This document shows positions 20,849 to 34,602 of a stretch of DNA of 64,000 nucleotides, in pieces. The notes below the pieces were generated by a model, which ran no database searches, was not told the DNA's origin, and saw nothing but the letters and a program-made list of their open reading frames with translations. Position 1 is the stretch's first letter. Each line of letters starts with the position of its first letter. The position numbers and the translations under genes were made by a program. The DNA lies in the NCBI GenBank assembly GCA_037074615.1, contig CM073563.1, forward strand, positions 14,182,501 through 14,246,500, read 5' to 3'. The stretch is from Leucaena leucocephala. Its lineage: Eukaryota; Streptophyta; Magnoliopsida; Fabales; Fabaceae.

Positions 20849-22377
20849 ATATGGGTCCATATAGGTCACAAAAGAGTCTTCAAGTGTTCCAAGGTAGTTT
20901 TACGTAAATGTAGCAAAACTTTGGCACTTCACTTTTCTATAGTGATAACTCACCCCAATCTCAACTTTTAATACGAATTCTATAACACCTATGTTCCTTA
21001 AGATATGGGTCTATGTAGGTCACGGAAGAGTTATCCATTGTTTCAAGCTACTTCTAGGCAAATGAAGCAAAACCTTGGCACTTCTCCCGACCATAATGAA
21101 AAGTCCCCACCAATATCAACATTGAATATTCATTCTAGAATGCCACATTCCTCAAGATATGGGTCCATATAGGTCACAAAAGGGTCATCAGTTGTTTCAA
21201 GGTAGTTTTACTCAAATGTAGCAAAACTATTGAACTTTACTTGTCTATAGTTGTAAGTCACCCCCAATCTCAACCTTCAATATGAGTTCTAGAATGTCAC
21301 TTCTCCAAAGATGTGGGTCCATGCAGGTCACAAAGTGTCATCCATTTTTTTAAAAGTACTTTTAGCGAAATGTAGCGAAACTCTGGCACTTTTCCTGACC
21401 ACAATGGAAAGTCCCCACCAATATCAACATTGAATATTCATTCTAGAATGCCACTTTGCTTAAGATATGGGTCCATATAGGTCACAAAAGAGTCCTCAAT
21501 TGTTTCAAGGTAGTTTTACGCAAAAGTAGCAAAACTTTGGGACTTTACTTGTCTATAGTGATAACTCACCCCCAATCGCAACCTTCAATGTGAGTTCTAG
21601 AACGTTACTCTTCTTAAGATGTGGGTCCATGTAGGTCGCAAAAGTGTCATCCATTTTTTCAAAGTAGTTTTAGGCAAAGTAGCGGAACTCTGGCACTTTT
21701 CTCGACCATACTGAAAAATCCCCCCAATCTCTACTTTGAGTATGCGTTCTGGAATGCTACTTTCCTTAAGATATGGGTCTATATAGGTCACAAAAGAGTC
21801 ATCAACTGTTTCAAGGTAGTTCTACGCAAACGTAGCGAAACTTTGGCACTTTACTTTTCTACAGCGATAACCTCACCCCAATCTCAACTTTTAATACGAA
21901 TTCTATAACACCTATTTTCCTTAAGATGTGGGTCCATGTAGGTCACGAAAGCGTTATCCATTGTTTCAAGCTACTTCTAGGTAAATGCAGCAAAACCTTG
22001 GCACTTTTCCCGACCATAATGAAAAGTCCCCACCAGTATCAACATTGAATGTTCATTCTAGAATACCACATTCCTCAAGATATGGGTCCATATAGGTCAC
22101 AAAAGGGTCATCAATTGTTTCTAGTTTGACCCAAATGGAGCAAAATTATTGAACTTGTCTATACTTGTAACTCACCCCCGATCTCAACTTTCAATATGAG
22201 TTCTAGAATGTCACTTCTCCAAAGATGTGGGTCCATGTAGGTCACAAAGTGTCATCCATTTTTTCAAAGTACTTGTAGGAAAATGTAGCGAAACTCTGGC
22301 ACTTTTCCTGACCATAATGGAAATTCCCCACCAATATCAACATTGAACATTCATTCTAGAATGCCACTTTCCTTAAG
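20849..22377 (+). repeat. HOR H13, decamer (1529 bp)
   Basis: One base longer than standard because m4 reads 'TTTTTTTAAAAGTAC'. m1 has 'ACGTAAATG', m8 'GAATACCACATT' and m10 'TACTTGTAGG'. m8 is mosaic: the m2-like 'GCTACTTCTAGG' is followed by the m8-type 'AATGCAGC'. Confidence 0.93.
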
Positions 22378-23906
22378 ATATGGGTCCATATAGGTCACAA
22401 AAGAGTCTTCAAGTGTTCCAAGGTAGTTTTACGTAAATGTAGCAAAACTTTGGCACTTCACTTTTCTATAGTGATAACTCACCCCAATCTCAACTTTTAA
22501 TACGAATTATATAACACCTATGTTCCTTAAGATATGGGTCTATGTAGGTCACGGAAGAGTTATCCATTGTTTCAAGCTACTTCTAGGCAAATGAAGCAAA
22601 ACCTTGGCACTTCTCCCGACCATAATGAAAAGTCCCCACCAATATCAACATTGAATATTCATTCTAGAATGCCACATTCCTCAAGATATGGGTCCATATA
22701 GGTCACAAAAGGGTCATCAGTTGTTTCAAGGTAGTTTTACTCAAATGTAGCAAAACTATTGAACTTTACTTGTCTATAGTTGTAAGTCACCCCCAATCTC
22801 AACCTTCAATATGAGTTCTAGAATGTCACTTCTCCAAAGATGTGGGTCCATGCAGGTCACAAAGTGTCATCCATTTTTTTAAAAGTACTTTTAGCGAAAT
22901 GTAGCGAAACTCTGGCACTTTTCCTGACCACAATGGAAAGTCCCCACCAATATCAACATTGAATATTCATTCTAGAATGCCACTTTGCTTAAGATATGGG
23001 TCCATATAGGTCACAAAAGAGTCCTCAATTGTTTCAAGGTAGTTTTACGCAAAAGTAGCAAAACTTTGGGACTTTACTTGTCTATAGTGATAACTCACCC
23101 CCAATCGCAACCTTCAATGTGAGTTCTAGAACGTTACTCTTCTTAAGATGTGGGTCCATGTAGGTCGCAAAAGTGTCATCCATTTTTTCAAAGTAGTTTT
23201 AGGCAAAGTAGCGGAACTCTGGCACTTTTCTCGACCATACTGAAAAATCCCCCCAATCTCTACTTTGAGTATGCGTTCTGGAAGGCTACTTTCCTTAAGA
23301 TATGGGTCTATATAGGTCACAAAAGAGTCATCAACTGTTTCAAGGTAGTTCTACGCAAATGTAGCGAAACTTTGGCACTTTACTTTTCTACAGCGATAAC
23401 CTCACCCCAATCTCAACTTTTAATACGAATTCTATAACACCTATTTTCCTTAAGATGTGGGTCCATGTAGGTCACGAAAGAGTTATCCATTGTTTCAAGG
23501 AACTTTTAGGTAAATGCAGCAAAACCTTGGCACTTTTCCCGACCATAATGAAAAGTCCCCACCAGTATCAACATTGAATGTTCATTCTAGAATGCCACAT
23601 TCCTCAAGATATGGGTCCATATAGGTCACAAAAGGGTCATCAATTGTTTCTAGTTTGACCCAAATGGAGCAAAATTATTGAACTTGTCTATACTTGTAAC
23701 TCACCCCCGATCTCAACTTTCAATATGAGTTCTAGAATGTCACTTCTCCAAAGATGTGGGTCCATGCAGGTCACAAAGTGTCATCCATTTTTTCAAAGTA
23801 CTTCTAGGAAAATGTAGCGAAACTCTGGCACTTTTCCTGACCATAATTGAAATTCCCCACCAATATCAACATTGAACATTCATTCTAGAATGCCACTTTC
23901 CTTAAG
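22378..23906 (+). repeat. HOR H14, decamer (1529 bp)
   Basis: Shares 'ACGTAAATG' (m1) and the extra base in m4 with H13, then changes from m6 onward to the GGAAGGCT and 'AAATGTAGCG' variants. m10 is the first with 'TACTTCTAGG' and 'CATAATTGAAATT'. Private: 'GAATTATATAAC' in m1. Confidence 0.93.
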
Positions 23907-25434
23907 ATATGGGTCCATATAGGTCACAAAAGAGTCTTCAATTGTTCCAAGGTAGTTTTACGCAAATGTAGCAAAACTTTGGCACTTCACTTTTCTATAG
24001 TGATAACTCACCCCAATCTCAACTTTTAATACGAATTCTATAACACCTATGTTCCTTAAGATATGGGTCTATGTAGGTCACGGAAGAGTTATCCATTGTT
24101 TCAAGCTACTTCTAGGCAAATGAAGCAAAACCTTGGCACTTCTCCCGACCATAATGAAAAGTCCCCACCAATATCAACATTGAATATTCATTCTAGAATG
24201 CCACATTCCTCAAGATATGGGTCCATATAGGTCACAAAAGGGTCATCAGTTGTTTCAAGGTAGTTTTACTCAAATGTAGCAAAACTATTGAACTTTACTT
24301 GTCTATAGTTGTAAGTCACCCCCAATCTCAACCTTCAATATGAGTTCTAGAATGTCACTTCTCCAAAGATGTGGGTCCATGCAGGTCACAAAGTGTCATC
24401 CATTTTTTCAAAGTACTTTTAGCGAAATGTAGCGAAACTCTGGCACTTTTCCTGACCACAATGGAAAGTCCCCACCAATATCAACATTGAATATTCATTC
24501 TAGAATGCCACTTTGCTTAAGATATGGGTCCATATAGGTCACAAAAGAGTCCTCAATTGTTTCAAGGTAGTTTTACACAAATGTAGCAAAACTTTGGGAC
24601 TTTACTTGTCTATAGTGATAACTCACCCCCAATCGCAACCTTCAATGTGAGTTCTAGAACGTTACTCTTCTTAAGATGTGGGTCCATGTAGGTCGCAAAA
24701 GTGTCATCCATTTTTTCAAAGTAGTTTTAGGCAAAGTAGCGGAACTCTGGCACTTTTCTCGACCATACTGAAAAATCCCCCCAATCTCTACTTTGAGTAT
24801 GCGTTCTGGAATGCTACTTTCCTTAAGATATGGGTCTATATAGGTCACAAAAGAGTCATCAACTGTTTCAAGGTAGTTCTACGCAAATGTAGCGAAACTT
24901 TGGCACTTTACTTTTCTACAGCGATAACCTCACCCCAATCTCAACTTTTAATACGAATTCTATAACACCTATTTTCCTTAAGATGTGGGTCCATGTAGGT
25001 CACGAAAGCGTTATCCATTGTTTCAAGGAACTTTTAGGTAAATGCAGCAAAACCTTGGCACTTTTCCCGACCATAATGAAAAGTCCCCACCAGTATCAAC
25101 ATTGAATGTTCATTCTAGAATGCCACATTCCTCAAGATATGGGTCCATATAGGTCACAAAAGGGTCATCAATTGTTTCTAGTTTGACCCAAATGGAGCAA
25201 AATTATTGAACTTGTCTATACTTGTAACTCACCCCCGATCTCAACTTTCAATATGAGTTCTAGAATGTCACTTCTCCAAAGATGTGGGTCCATGCAGGTC
25301 ACAAAGTGTCATCCATTTTTTCAAAGTACTTCTAGGAAAATGTAGCGAAACTCTGGCACTTTTCCTGACCATAATTGAAATTCCCCACCAATATCAACAT
25401 TGAACATTCATTCTAGAATGCCACTTTCCTTAAG
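23907..25434 (+). repeat. HOR H15, complete decamer
   Basis: First of three nearly identical units (H15-H17): 'TTTTACACAAATGTAGC' in m5, GGAATGCT in m6, and 'TACTTCTAGG' with 'CATAATTGAAATT' in m10. Confidence 0.94.
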
Positions 25435-26962
25435 ATATGGGTCCATATAGGTCACAAAAGAGTCTTCAATTGTTCCAAGGTAGTTTTACGCAAATGTAGC
25501 AAAACTTTGGCACTTCACTTTTCTATAGTGATAACTCACCCCAATCTCAACTTTTAATACGAATTCTATAACACCTATGTTCCTTAAGATATGGGTCTAT
25601 GTAGGTCACGGAAGAGTTATCCATTGTTTCAAGCTACTTCTAGGCAAATGAAGCAAAACCTTGGCACTTCTCCCGACCATAATGAAAAGTCCCCACCAAT
25701 ATCAACATTGAATATTCATTCTAGAATGCCACATTCCTCAAGATATGGGTCCATATAGGTCACAAAAGGGTCATCAGTTGTTTCAAGGTAGTTTTACTCA
25801 AATGTAGCAAAACTATTGAACTTTACTTGTCTATAGTTGTAAGTCACCCCCAATCTCAACCTTCAATATGAGTTCTAGAATGTCACTTCTCCAAAGATGT
25901 GGGTCCATGCAGGTCACAAAGTGTCATCCATTTTTTCAAAGTACTTTTAGCGAAATGTAGCGAAACTCTGGCACTTTTCCTGACCACAATGGAAAGTCCC
26001 CACCAATATCAACATTGAATATTCATTCTAGAATGCCACTTTGCTTAAGATATGGGTCCATATAGGTCACAAAAGAGTCCTCAATTGTTTCAAGGTAGTT
26101 TTACACAAATGTAGCAAAACTTTGGGACTTTACTTGTCTATAGTGATAACTCACCCCCAATCGCAACCTTCAATGTGAGTTCTAGAACGTTACTCTTCTT
26201 AAGATGTGGGTCCATGTAGGTCGCAAAAGTGTCATCCATTTTTTCAAAGTAGTTTTAGGCAAAGTAGCGGAACTCTGGCACTTTTCTCGACCATACTGAA
26301 AAATCCCCCCAATCTCTACTTTGAGTATGCGTTCTGGAATGCTACTTTCCTTAAGATATGGGTCTATATAGGTCACAAAAGAGTCATCAACTGTTTCAAG
26401 GTAGTTCTACGCAAATGTAGCGAAACTTTGGCACTTTACTTTTCTACAGCGATAACCTCACCCCAATCTCAACTTTTAATACGAATTCTATAACACCTAT
26501 TTTCCTTAAGATGTGGGTCCATGTAGGTCACGAAAGCGTTATCCATTGTTTCAAGGAACTTTTAGGTAAATGCAGCAAAACCTTGGCACTTTTCCCGACC
26601 ATAATGAAAAGTCCCCACCAGTATCAACATTGAATGTTCATTCTAGAATGCCACATTCCTCAAGATATGGGTCCATATAGGTCACAAAAGGGTCATCAAT
26701 TGTTTCTAGTTTGACCCAAATGGAGCAAAATTATTGAACTTGTCTATACTTGTAACTCACCCCCGATCTCAACTTTCAATATGAGTTCTAGAATGTCACT
26801 TCTCCAAAGATGTGGGTCCATGCAGGTCACAAAGTGTCATCCATTTTTTCAAAGTACTTCTAGGAAAATGTAGCGAAACTCTGGCACTTTTCCTGACCAT
26901 AATTGAAATTCCCCACCAATATCAACATTGAACATTCATTCTAGAATGCCACTTTCCTTAAG
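25435..26962 (+). repeat. HOR H16, complete decamer
   Basis: Near-identical to H15 and H17, with the same m5 and m10 variants; no private change was noticed on reading. Confidence 0.94.
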
Positions 26963-28490
26963 ATATGGGTCCATATAGGTCACAAAAGAGTCTTCAATTG
27001 TTCCAAGGTAGTTTTACGCAAATGTAGCAAAACTTTGGCACTTCACTTTTCTATAGTGATAACTCACCCCAATCTCAACTTTTAATACGAATTCTATAAC
27101 ACCTATGTTCCTTAAGATATGGGTCTATGTAGGTCACGGAAGAGTTATCCATTGTTTCAAGCTACTTCTAGGCAAATGAAGCAAAACCTTGGCACTTCTC
27201 CCGACCATAATGAAAAGTCCCCACCAATATCAACATTGAATATTCATTCTAGAATGCCACATTCCTCAAGATATGGGTCCATATAGGTCACAAAAGGGTC
27301 ATCAGTTGTTTCAAGGTAGTTTTACTCAAATGTAGCAAAACTATTGAACTTTACTTGTCTATAGTTGTAAGTCACCCCCAATCTCAACCTTCAATATGAG
27401 TTCTAGAATGTCACTTCTCCAAAGATGTGGGTCCATGCAGGTCACAAAGTGTCATCCATTTTTTCAAAGTACTTTTAGCGAAATGTAGCGAAACTCTGGC
27501 ACTTTTCCTGACCACAATGGAAAGTCCCCACCAATATCAACATTGAATATTCATTCTAGAATGCCACTTTGCTTAAGATATGGGTCCATATAGGTCACAA
27601 AAGAGTCCTCAATTGTTTCAAGGTAGTTTTACACAAATGTAGCAAAACTTTGGGACTTTACTTGTCTATAGTGATAACTCACCCCCAATCGCAACCTTCA
27701 ATGTGAGTTCTAGAACGTTACTCTTCTTAAGATGTGGGTCCATGTAGGTCGCAAAAGTGTCATCCATTTTTTCAAAGTAGTTTTAGGCAAAGTAGCGGAA
27801 CTCTGGCACTTTTCTCGACCATACTGAAAAATCCCCCCAATCTCTACTTTGAGTATGCGTTCTGGAATGCTACTTTCCTTAAGATATGGGTCTATATAGG
27901 TCACAAAAGAGTCATCAACTGTTTCAAGGTAGTTCTACGCAAATGTAGCGAAACTTTGGCACTTTACTTTTCTACAGCGATAACCTCACCCCAATCTCAA
28001 CTTTTAATACGAATTCTATAACACCTATTTTCCTTAAGATGTGGGTCCATGTAGGTCACGAAAGCGTTATCCATTGTTTCAAGGAACTTTTAGGTAAATG
28101 CAGCAAAACCTTGGCACTTTTCCCGACCATAATGAAAAGTCCCCACCAGTATCAACATTGAATGTTCATTCTAGAATGCCACATTCCTCAAGATATGGGT
28201 CCATATAGGTCACAAAAGGGTCATCAATTGTTTCTAGTTTGACCCAAATGGAGCAAAATTATTGAACTTGTCTATACTTGTAACTCACCCCCGATCTCAA
28301 CTTTCAATATGAGTTCTAGAATGTCACTTCTCCAAAGATGTGGGTCCATGCAGGTCACAAAGTGTCATCCATTTTTTCAAAGTACTTCTAGGAAAATGTA
28401 GCGAAACTCTGGCACTTTTCCTGACCATAATTGAAATTCCCCACCAATATCAACATTGAACATTCATTCTAGAATGCCACTTTCCTTAAG
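26963..28490 (+). repeat. HOR H17, complete decamer
   Basis: Third of the H15-H17 set and the last with 'TTTTACACAAATGTAGC' in m5. m10 still has 'TACTTCTAGG' and 'CATAATTGAAATT'. Confidence 0.94.
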
Positions 28491-30018
28491 ATATGGGTCC
28501 ATATAGGTCACAAAAGAGTCTTCAATTGTTCCAAGGTAGTTTTACGCAAATGTAGCAAAACTTTGGCACTTCACTTTTCTATAGTGATAACTCACCCCAA
28601 TCTCAACTTTTAATACGAATTCTATAACACCTATGTTCCTTAAGATATGGGTCTATGTAGGTCACGGAAGAGTTATCCATTGTTTCAAGCTACTTCTAGG
28701 CAAATGAAGCAAAACCTTGGCACTTCTCCCGACCATAATGAAAAGTCCCCACCAATATCAACATTGAATATTCATTCTAGAATGCCACATTCCTCAAGAT
28801 ATGGGTCCATATAGGTCACAAAAGGGTCATCAGTTGTTTCAAGGTAGTTTTACTCAAATGTAGCAAAACTATTGAACTTTACTTGTCTATAGTTGTAAGT
28901 CACCCCCAATCTCAACCTTCAATATGAGTTCTAGAATGTCACTTCTCCAAAGATGTGGGTCCATGCAGGTCACAAAGTGTCATCCATTTTTTCAAAGTAC
29001 TTTTAGCGAAATGTAGCGAAACTCTGGCACTTTTCCTGACCACAATGGAAAGTCCCCACCAATATCAACATTGAATATTCATTCTAGAATGCCACTTTGC
29101 TTAAGATATGGGTCCATATAGGTCACAAAAGAGTCCTCAATTGTTTCAAGGTAGTTTTACGCAAAAGTAGCAAAACTTTGGGACTTTACTTGTCTATAGT
29201 GATAACTCACCCCCAATCGCAACCTTCAATGTGAGTTCTAGAACGTTACTCTTCTTAAGATGTGGGTCCATGTAGGTCGCAAAAGTGTCATCCATTTTTT
29301 CAAAGTAGTTTTAGGCAAAGTAGCGGAACTCTGGCACTTTTCTCGACCATACTGAAAAATCCCCCCAATCTCTACTTTGAGTATGCATTCTGGAATGCTA
29401 CTTTCCTTAAGATATGGGTCTATATAGGTCACAAAAGAGTCATCAACTGTTTCAAGGTAGTTCTACGCAAATGTAGCGAAACTTTGGCACTTTACTTTTC
29501 TACAGCGATAACCTCACCCCAATCTCAACTTTTAATACGAATTCTATAACACCTATTTTCCTTAAGATGTGGGTCCATGTAGGTCACGAAAGCGTTATCC
29601 ATTGTTTCAAGGAACTTTTAGGTAAATGCAGCAAAACCTTGGCACTTTTCCCGACCATAATGAAAAGTCCCCACCAGTATCAACATTGAATGTTCATTCT
29701 AGAATGCCACATTCCTCAAGATATGGGTCCATATAGGTCACAAAAGGGTCATCAATTGTTTCTAGTTTGACCCAAATGGAGCAAAATTATTGAACTTGTC
29801 TATACTTGTAACTCACCCCCGATCTCAACTTTCAATATGAGTTCTAGAATGTCACTTCTCCAAAGATGTGGGTCCATGCAGGTCACAAAGTGTCATCCAT
29901 TTTTTCAAAGTACTTTTAGGAAAATGTAGCGAAACTCTGGCACTTTTCCTGACCATAATGGAAATTCCCCACCAATATCAACATTGAACATTCATTCTAG
30001 AATGCCACTTTCCTTAAG
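28491..30018 (+). repeat. HOR H18, complete decamer
   Basis: m5 returns to 'ACGCAAAAGTAGC'. Private 'GTATGCATTCTGG' in m6. m10 is mosaic: 'CATGCAGG' from the H14-H17 type, then 'TACTTTTAGG' and 'AATGGAAATT' of the common type. Confidence 0.93.
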
Positions 30019-31546
30019 AAATGGGTCCATATAGGTCACAAAAGAGTCTTCAAGTGTTCCAAGGTAGTTTTACGCAAATGTAGCAAAACTTTGGCACTTC
30101 ACTTCTCTATAGTGATAACTCACCCCAATCTCAACTTTTAATACGAATTCTATAACACCTATGTTCCTTAAGATATGGGTCTATGTAGGTCACGGAAGAG
30201 TTATCCATTGTTTCAAGCTACTTCTAGGCAAATGAAGCAAAACCTTGGCACTTCTCCCGACCATAATGAAAAGTCCCCACCAATATCAACATTGAATATT
30301 CATTCTAGAATGCCACATTCCTCAAGATATGGGTCCATATAGGTCACAAAAGGGTCATCAGTTGTTTCAAGGTAGTTTTACTCAAATGTAGCAAAACTAT
30401 TGAACTTTACTTGTCTATAGTTGTAAGTCACCCCCAATCTCAACCTTCAATATGAGTTCTAGAATGTCACTTCTCCAAAGATGTGGGTCCATGCAGGTCA
30501 CAAAGTGTCATCCATTTTTTCAAAGTACTTTTAGCGAAATGTAGCGAAACTCTGGCACTTTTCCTGACCACAATGGAAAGTCCCCACCAATATCAACATT
30601 GAATATTCATTCTAGAATGCCACTTTGCTTAAGATATGGGTCCATATAGGTCACAAAAGAGTCCTCAATTGTTTCAAGGTAGTTTTACGCAAAAGTAGCA
30701 AAACTTTGGGACTTTACTTGTCTATAGTGATAACTCACCCCCAATCGCAACCTTCAATGTGAGTTCTAGAACGTTACTCTTCTTAAGATGTGGGTCCATG
30801 TAGGTCGCAAAAGTGTCATCCATTTTTTCAAAGTAGTTTTAGGCAAAGTAGCGGAACTCTGGCACTTTTCTCGACCATACTGAAAAATCCCCCCAATCTC
30901 TACTTTGAGTATGCGTTCTGGAAGGCTACTTTCCTTAAGATATGGGTCTATATAGGTCACAAAAGAGTCATCAACTGTTTCAAGGTAGTTCTACGCAAAT
31001 GTAGCGAAACTTTGGCACTTTACTTTTCTACAGCGATAACCTCACCCCAATCTCAACTTTTAATACGAATTCTATAACACCTATTTTCCTTAAGATGTGG
31101 GTCCATGTAGGTCACGAAAGCGTTATCCATTGTTTCAAGGAACTTTTAGGTAAATGCAGCAAAACCTTGGCACTTTTCCCGACCATAATGAAAAGTCCCC
31201 ACCAGTATCAACATTGAATGTTCATTCTAGAATGCCACATTCCTCAAGATATGGGTCCATATAGGTCACAAAAGGGTCATCAATTGTTTCTAGTTTGACC
31301 CAAATGGAGCAAAATTATTGAACTTGTCTATACTTGTAACTCACCCCCGATCTCAACTTTCAATATGAGTTCTAGAATGTCACTTCTCCAAAGATGTGGG
31401 TCCATGTAGGTCACAAAGTGTCATCCATTTTTTCAAAGTACTTTTAGGAAAATGTAGCGAAACTCTGGCACTTTTCCTGACCATAATGGAAATTCCCCAC
31501 CAATATCAACATTGAACATTCATTCTAGAATGCCACTTTCCTTAAG
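30019..31546 (+). repeat. HOR H19, complete decamer
   Basis: m1 begins 'AAATGGG' instead of 'ATATGGG' and has 'CACTTCTCTATAG'. Both changes recur only in H28, exactly nine HOR lengths (13752 bp) downstream. m6 is the GGAAGGCT type. Confidence 0.94.
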
Positions 31547-33074
31547 ATATGGGTCCATATAGGTCACAAAAGAGTCTTCAAGTGTTCCAAGGTAGTTTTA
31601 CGCAAATGTAGCAAAACTTTGGCACTTCACTTTTCTATAGTGATAACTCACCCCAATCTCAACTTTTAATACGAATTCTATAACACCTATGTTCCTTAAG
31701 ATATGGGTCTATGTAGGTCACGGAAGAGTTATCCATTGTTTCAAGCTACTTCTAGGCAAATGAAGCAAAACCTTGGCACTTCTCCCGACCATAATGAAAA
31801 GTCCCCACCAATATCAACATTGAATATTCATTCTAGAATGCCACATTCCTCAAGATATGGGTCCATATAGGTCACAAAAGGGTCATCAGTTGTTTCAAGG
31901 TAGTTTTACTCAAATGTAGCAAAACTATTGAACTTTACTTGTCTATAGTTGTAAGTCACCCCCAATCTCAACCTTCAATATGAGTTCTAGAATGTCACTT
32001 CTCCAAAGATGTGGGTCCATGCAGGTCACAAAGTGTCATCCATTTTTTCAAAGTACTTTTAGCGAAATGTAGCGAAACTCTGGCACTTTTCCTGACCACA
32101 ATGGAAAGTCCCCACCAATATCAACATTGAATATTCATTCTAGAATGCCACTTTGCTTAAGATATGGGTCCATATAGGTCACAAAAGAGTCCTCAATTGT
32201 TTCAAGGTACTTTTACGCAAAAGTAGCAAAACTTTGGGACTTTACTTGTCTATAGTGATAACTCACCCCCAATCGCAACCTTCAATGTGAGTTCTAGAAC
32301 GTTACTCTTCTTAAGATGTGGGTCCATGTAGGTCGCAAAAGTGTCATCCATTTTTTCAAAGTAGTTTTAGGCAAAGTAGCGGAACTCTGGCACTTTTCTC
32401 GACCATACTGAAAAATCCCCCCAATCTCTACTTTGAGTATGCGTTCTGGAATGCTACTTTCCTTAAGATATGGGTCTATATAGGTCACAAAAGAGTCATC
32501 AACTGTTTCAAGGTAGTTCTACGCAAATGTAGCGAAACTTTGGCACTTTACTTTTCTACAGCGATAACCTCACCCCAATCTCAACTTTTAATACGAATTC
32601 TATAACACCTATTTTCCTTAAGATGTGGGTCCATGTAGGTCACGAAAGCGTTATCCATTGTTTCAAGGAACTTTTAGGTAAATGCAGCAAAACCTTGGCA
32701 CTTTTCCCGACCATAATGAAAAGTCCCCACCAGTATCAACATTGAATGTTCATTCTAGAATGCCACATTCCTCAAGATATGGGTCCATATAGGTCACAAA
32801 AGGGTCATCAATTGTTTCTAGTTTGACCCAAATGGAGCAAAATTATTGAACTTGTCTATACTTGTAACTCACCCCCGATCTCAACTTTCAATATGAGTTC
32901 TAGAATGTCACTTCTCCAAAGATGTGGGTCCATGCAGGTCACAAAGTGTCATCCATTTTTTCAAAGTACTTCTAGGAAAATGTAGCGAAACTCTGGCACT
33001 TTTCCTGACCATAATTGAAATTCCCCACCAATATCAACATTGAACATTCATTCTAGAATGCCACTTTCCTTAAG
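31547..33074 (+). repeat. HOR H20, complete decamer
   Basis: 'CAAGTGTTCC' in m1, 'AAGGTACTTTTACGC' in m5, GGAATGCT in m6, and 'TACTTCTAGG' with 'CATAATTGAAATT' in m10. The same combination appears in H22, 3056 bp downstream. Confidence 0.94.
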
Positions 33075-34602
33075 ATATGGGTCCATATAGGTCACAAAAG
33101 AGTCTTCAATTGTTCCAAGGTAGTTTTACGCAAATGTAGCAAAACTTTGGCACTTCACTTTTCTATAGTGATAACTCACCCCAATCTCAACTTTTAATAC
33201 GAATTCTATAACACCTATGTTCCTTAAGATATGGGTCTATGTAGGTCACGGAAGAGTTATCCATTGTTTCAAGCTACTTCTAGGCAAATGAAGCAAAACC
33301 TTGGCACTTCTCCCGACCATAATGAAAAGTCCCCACCAATATCAACATTGAATATTCATTCTAGAATGCCACATTCCTCAAGATATGGGTCCATATAGGT
33401 CACAAAAGGGTCATCAGTTGTTTCAAGGTAGTTTTACTCAAATGTAGCAAAACTATTGAACTTTACTTGTCTATAGTTGTAAGTTACCCCCAATCTCAAC
33501 CTTCAATATGAGTTCTAGAATGTCACTTCTCCAAAGATGTGGGTCCATGCAGGTCACAAAGTGTCATCCATTTTTTCAAAGTACTTTTAGCGAAATGTAG
33601 CGAAACTCTGGCACTTTTCCTGACCACAATGGAAAGTCCCCACCAATATCAACATTGAATATTCATTCTAGAATGCCACTTTGCTTAAGATATGGGTCCA
33701 TATAGGTCACAAAAGAGTCCTCAATTGTTTCAAGGTAGTTTTACGCAAAAGTAGCAAAACTTTGGGACTTTACTTGTCTATAGTGATAACTCACCCCCAA
33801 TCGCAACCTTCAATGTGAGTTCTAGAACGTTACTCTTCTTAAGATGTGGGTCCATGTAGGTCGCAAAAGTGTCATCCATTTTTTCAAAGTAGTTTTAGGC
33901 AAAGTAGCGGAACTCTGGCACTTTTCTCGACCATACTGAAAAATCCCCCCAATCTCTACTTTGAGTATGCGTTCTGGAAGGCTACTTTCCTTAAGATATG
34001 GGTCTATATAGGTCACAAAAGAGTCATCAACTGTTTCAAGGTAGTTCTACGCAAATGTAGCGAAACTTTGGCACTTTACTTTTCTACAGCGATAACCTCA
34101 CCCCAATCTCAACTTTTAATACGAATTCTATAACACCTATTTTCCTTAAGATGTGGGTCCATGTAGGTCACGAAAGCGTTATCCATTGTTTCAAGGAACT
34201 TTTAGGTAAATGCAGCAAAACCTTGGCACTTTTCCCGACCATAATGAAAAGTCCCCACCAGTATCAACATTGAATGTTCATTCTAGAATGCCACATTCCT
34301 CAAGATATGGGTCCATATAGGTCACAAAAGGGTCATCAATTGTTTCTAGTTTGACCCAAATGGAGCAAAATTATTGAACTTGTCTATACTTGTAACTCAC
34401 CCCCGATCTCAACTTTCAATATGAGTTCTAGAATGTCACTTCTCCAAAGATGTGGGTCCATGTAGGTCACAAAGTGTCATCCATTTTTTCAAAGTACTTT
34501 TAGGAAAATGTAGCGAAACTCTGGCACTTTTCCTGACCATAATGGAAATTCCCCACCAATATCAACATTGAACATTCATTCTAGAATGCCACTTTCCTTA
34601 AG
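33075..34602 (+). repeat. HOR H21, complete decamer
   Basis: 'CAATTGTTCC' in m1, 'GTAAGTTACCCCC' in m3, GGAAGGCT in m6 and common-type m10. The m3 change recurs only in H23, 3056 bp downstream. Confidence 0.94.
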
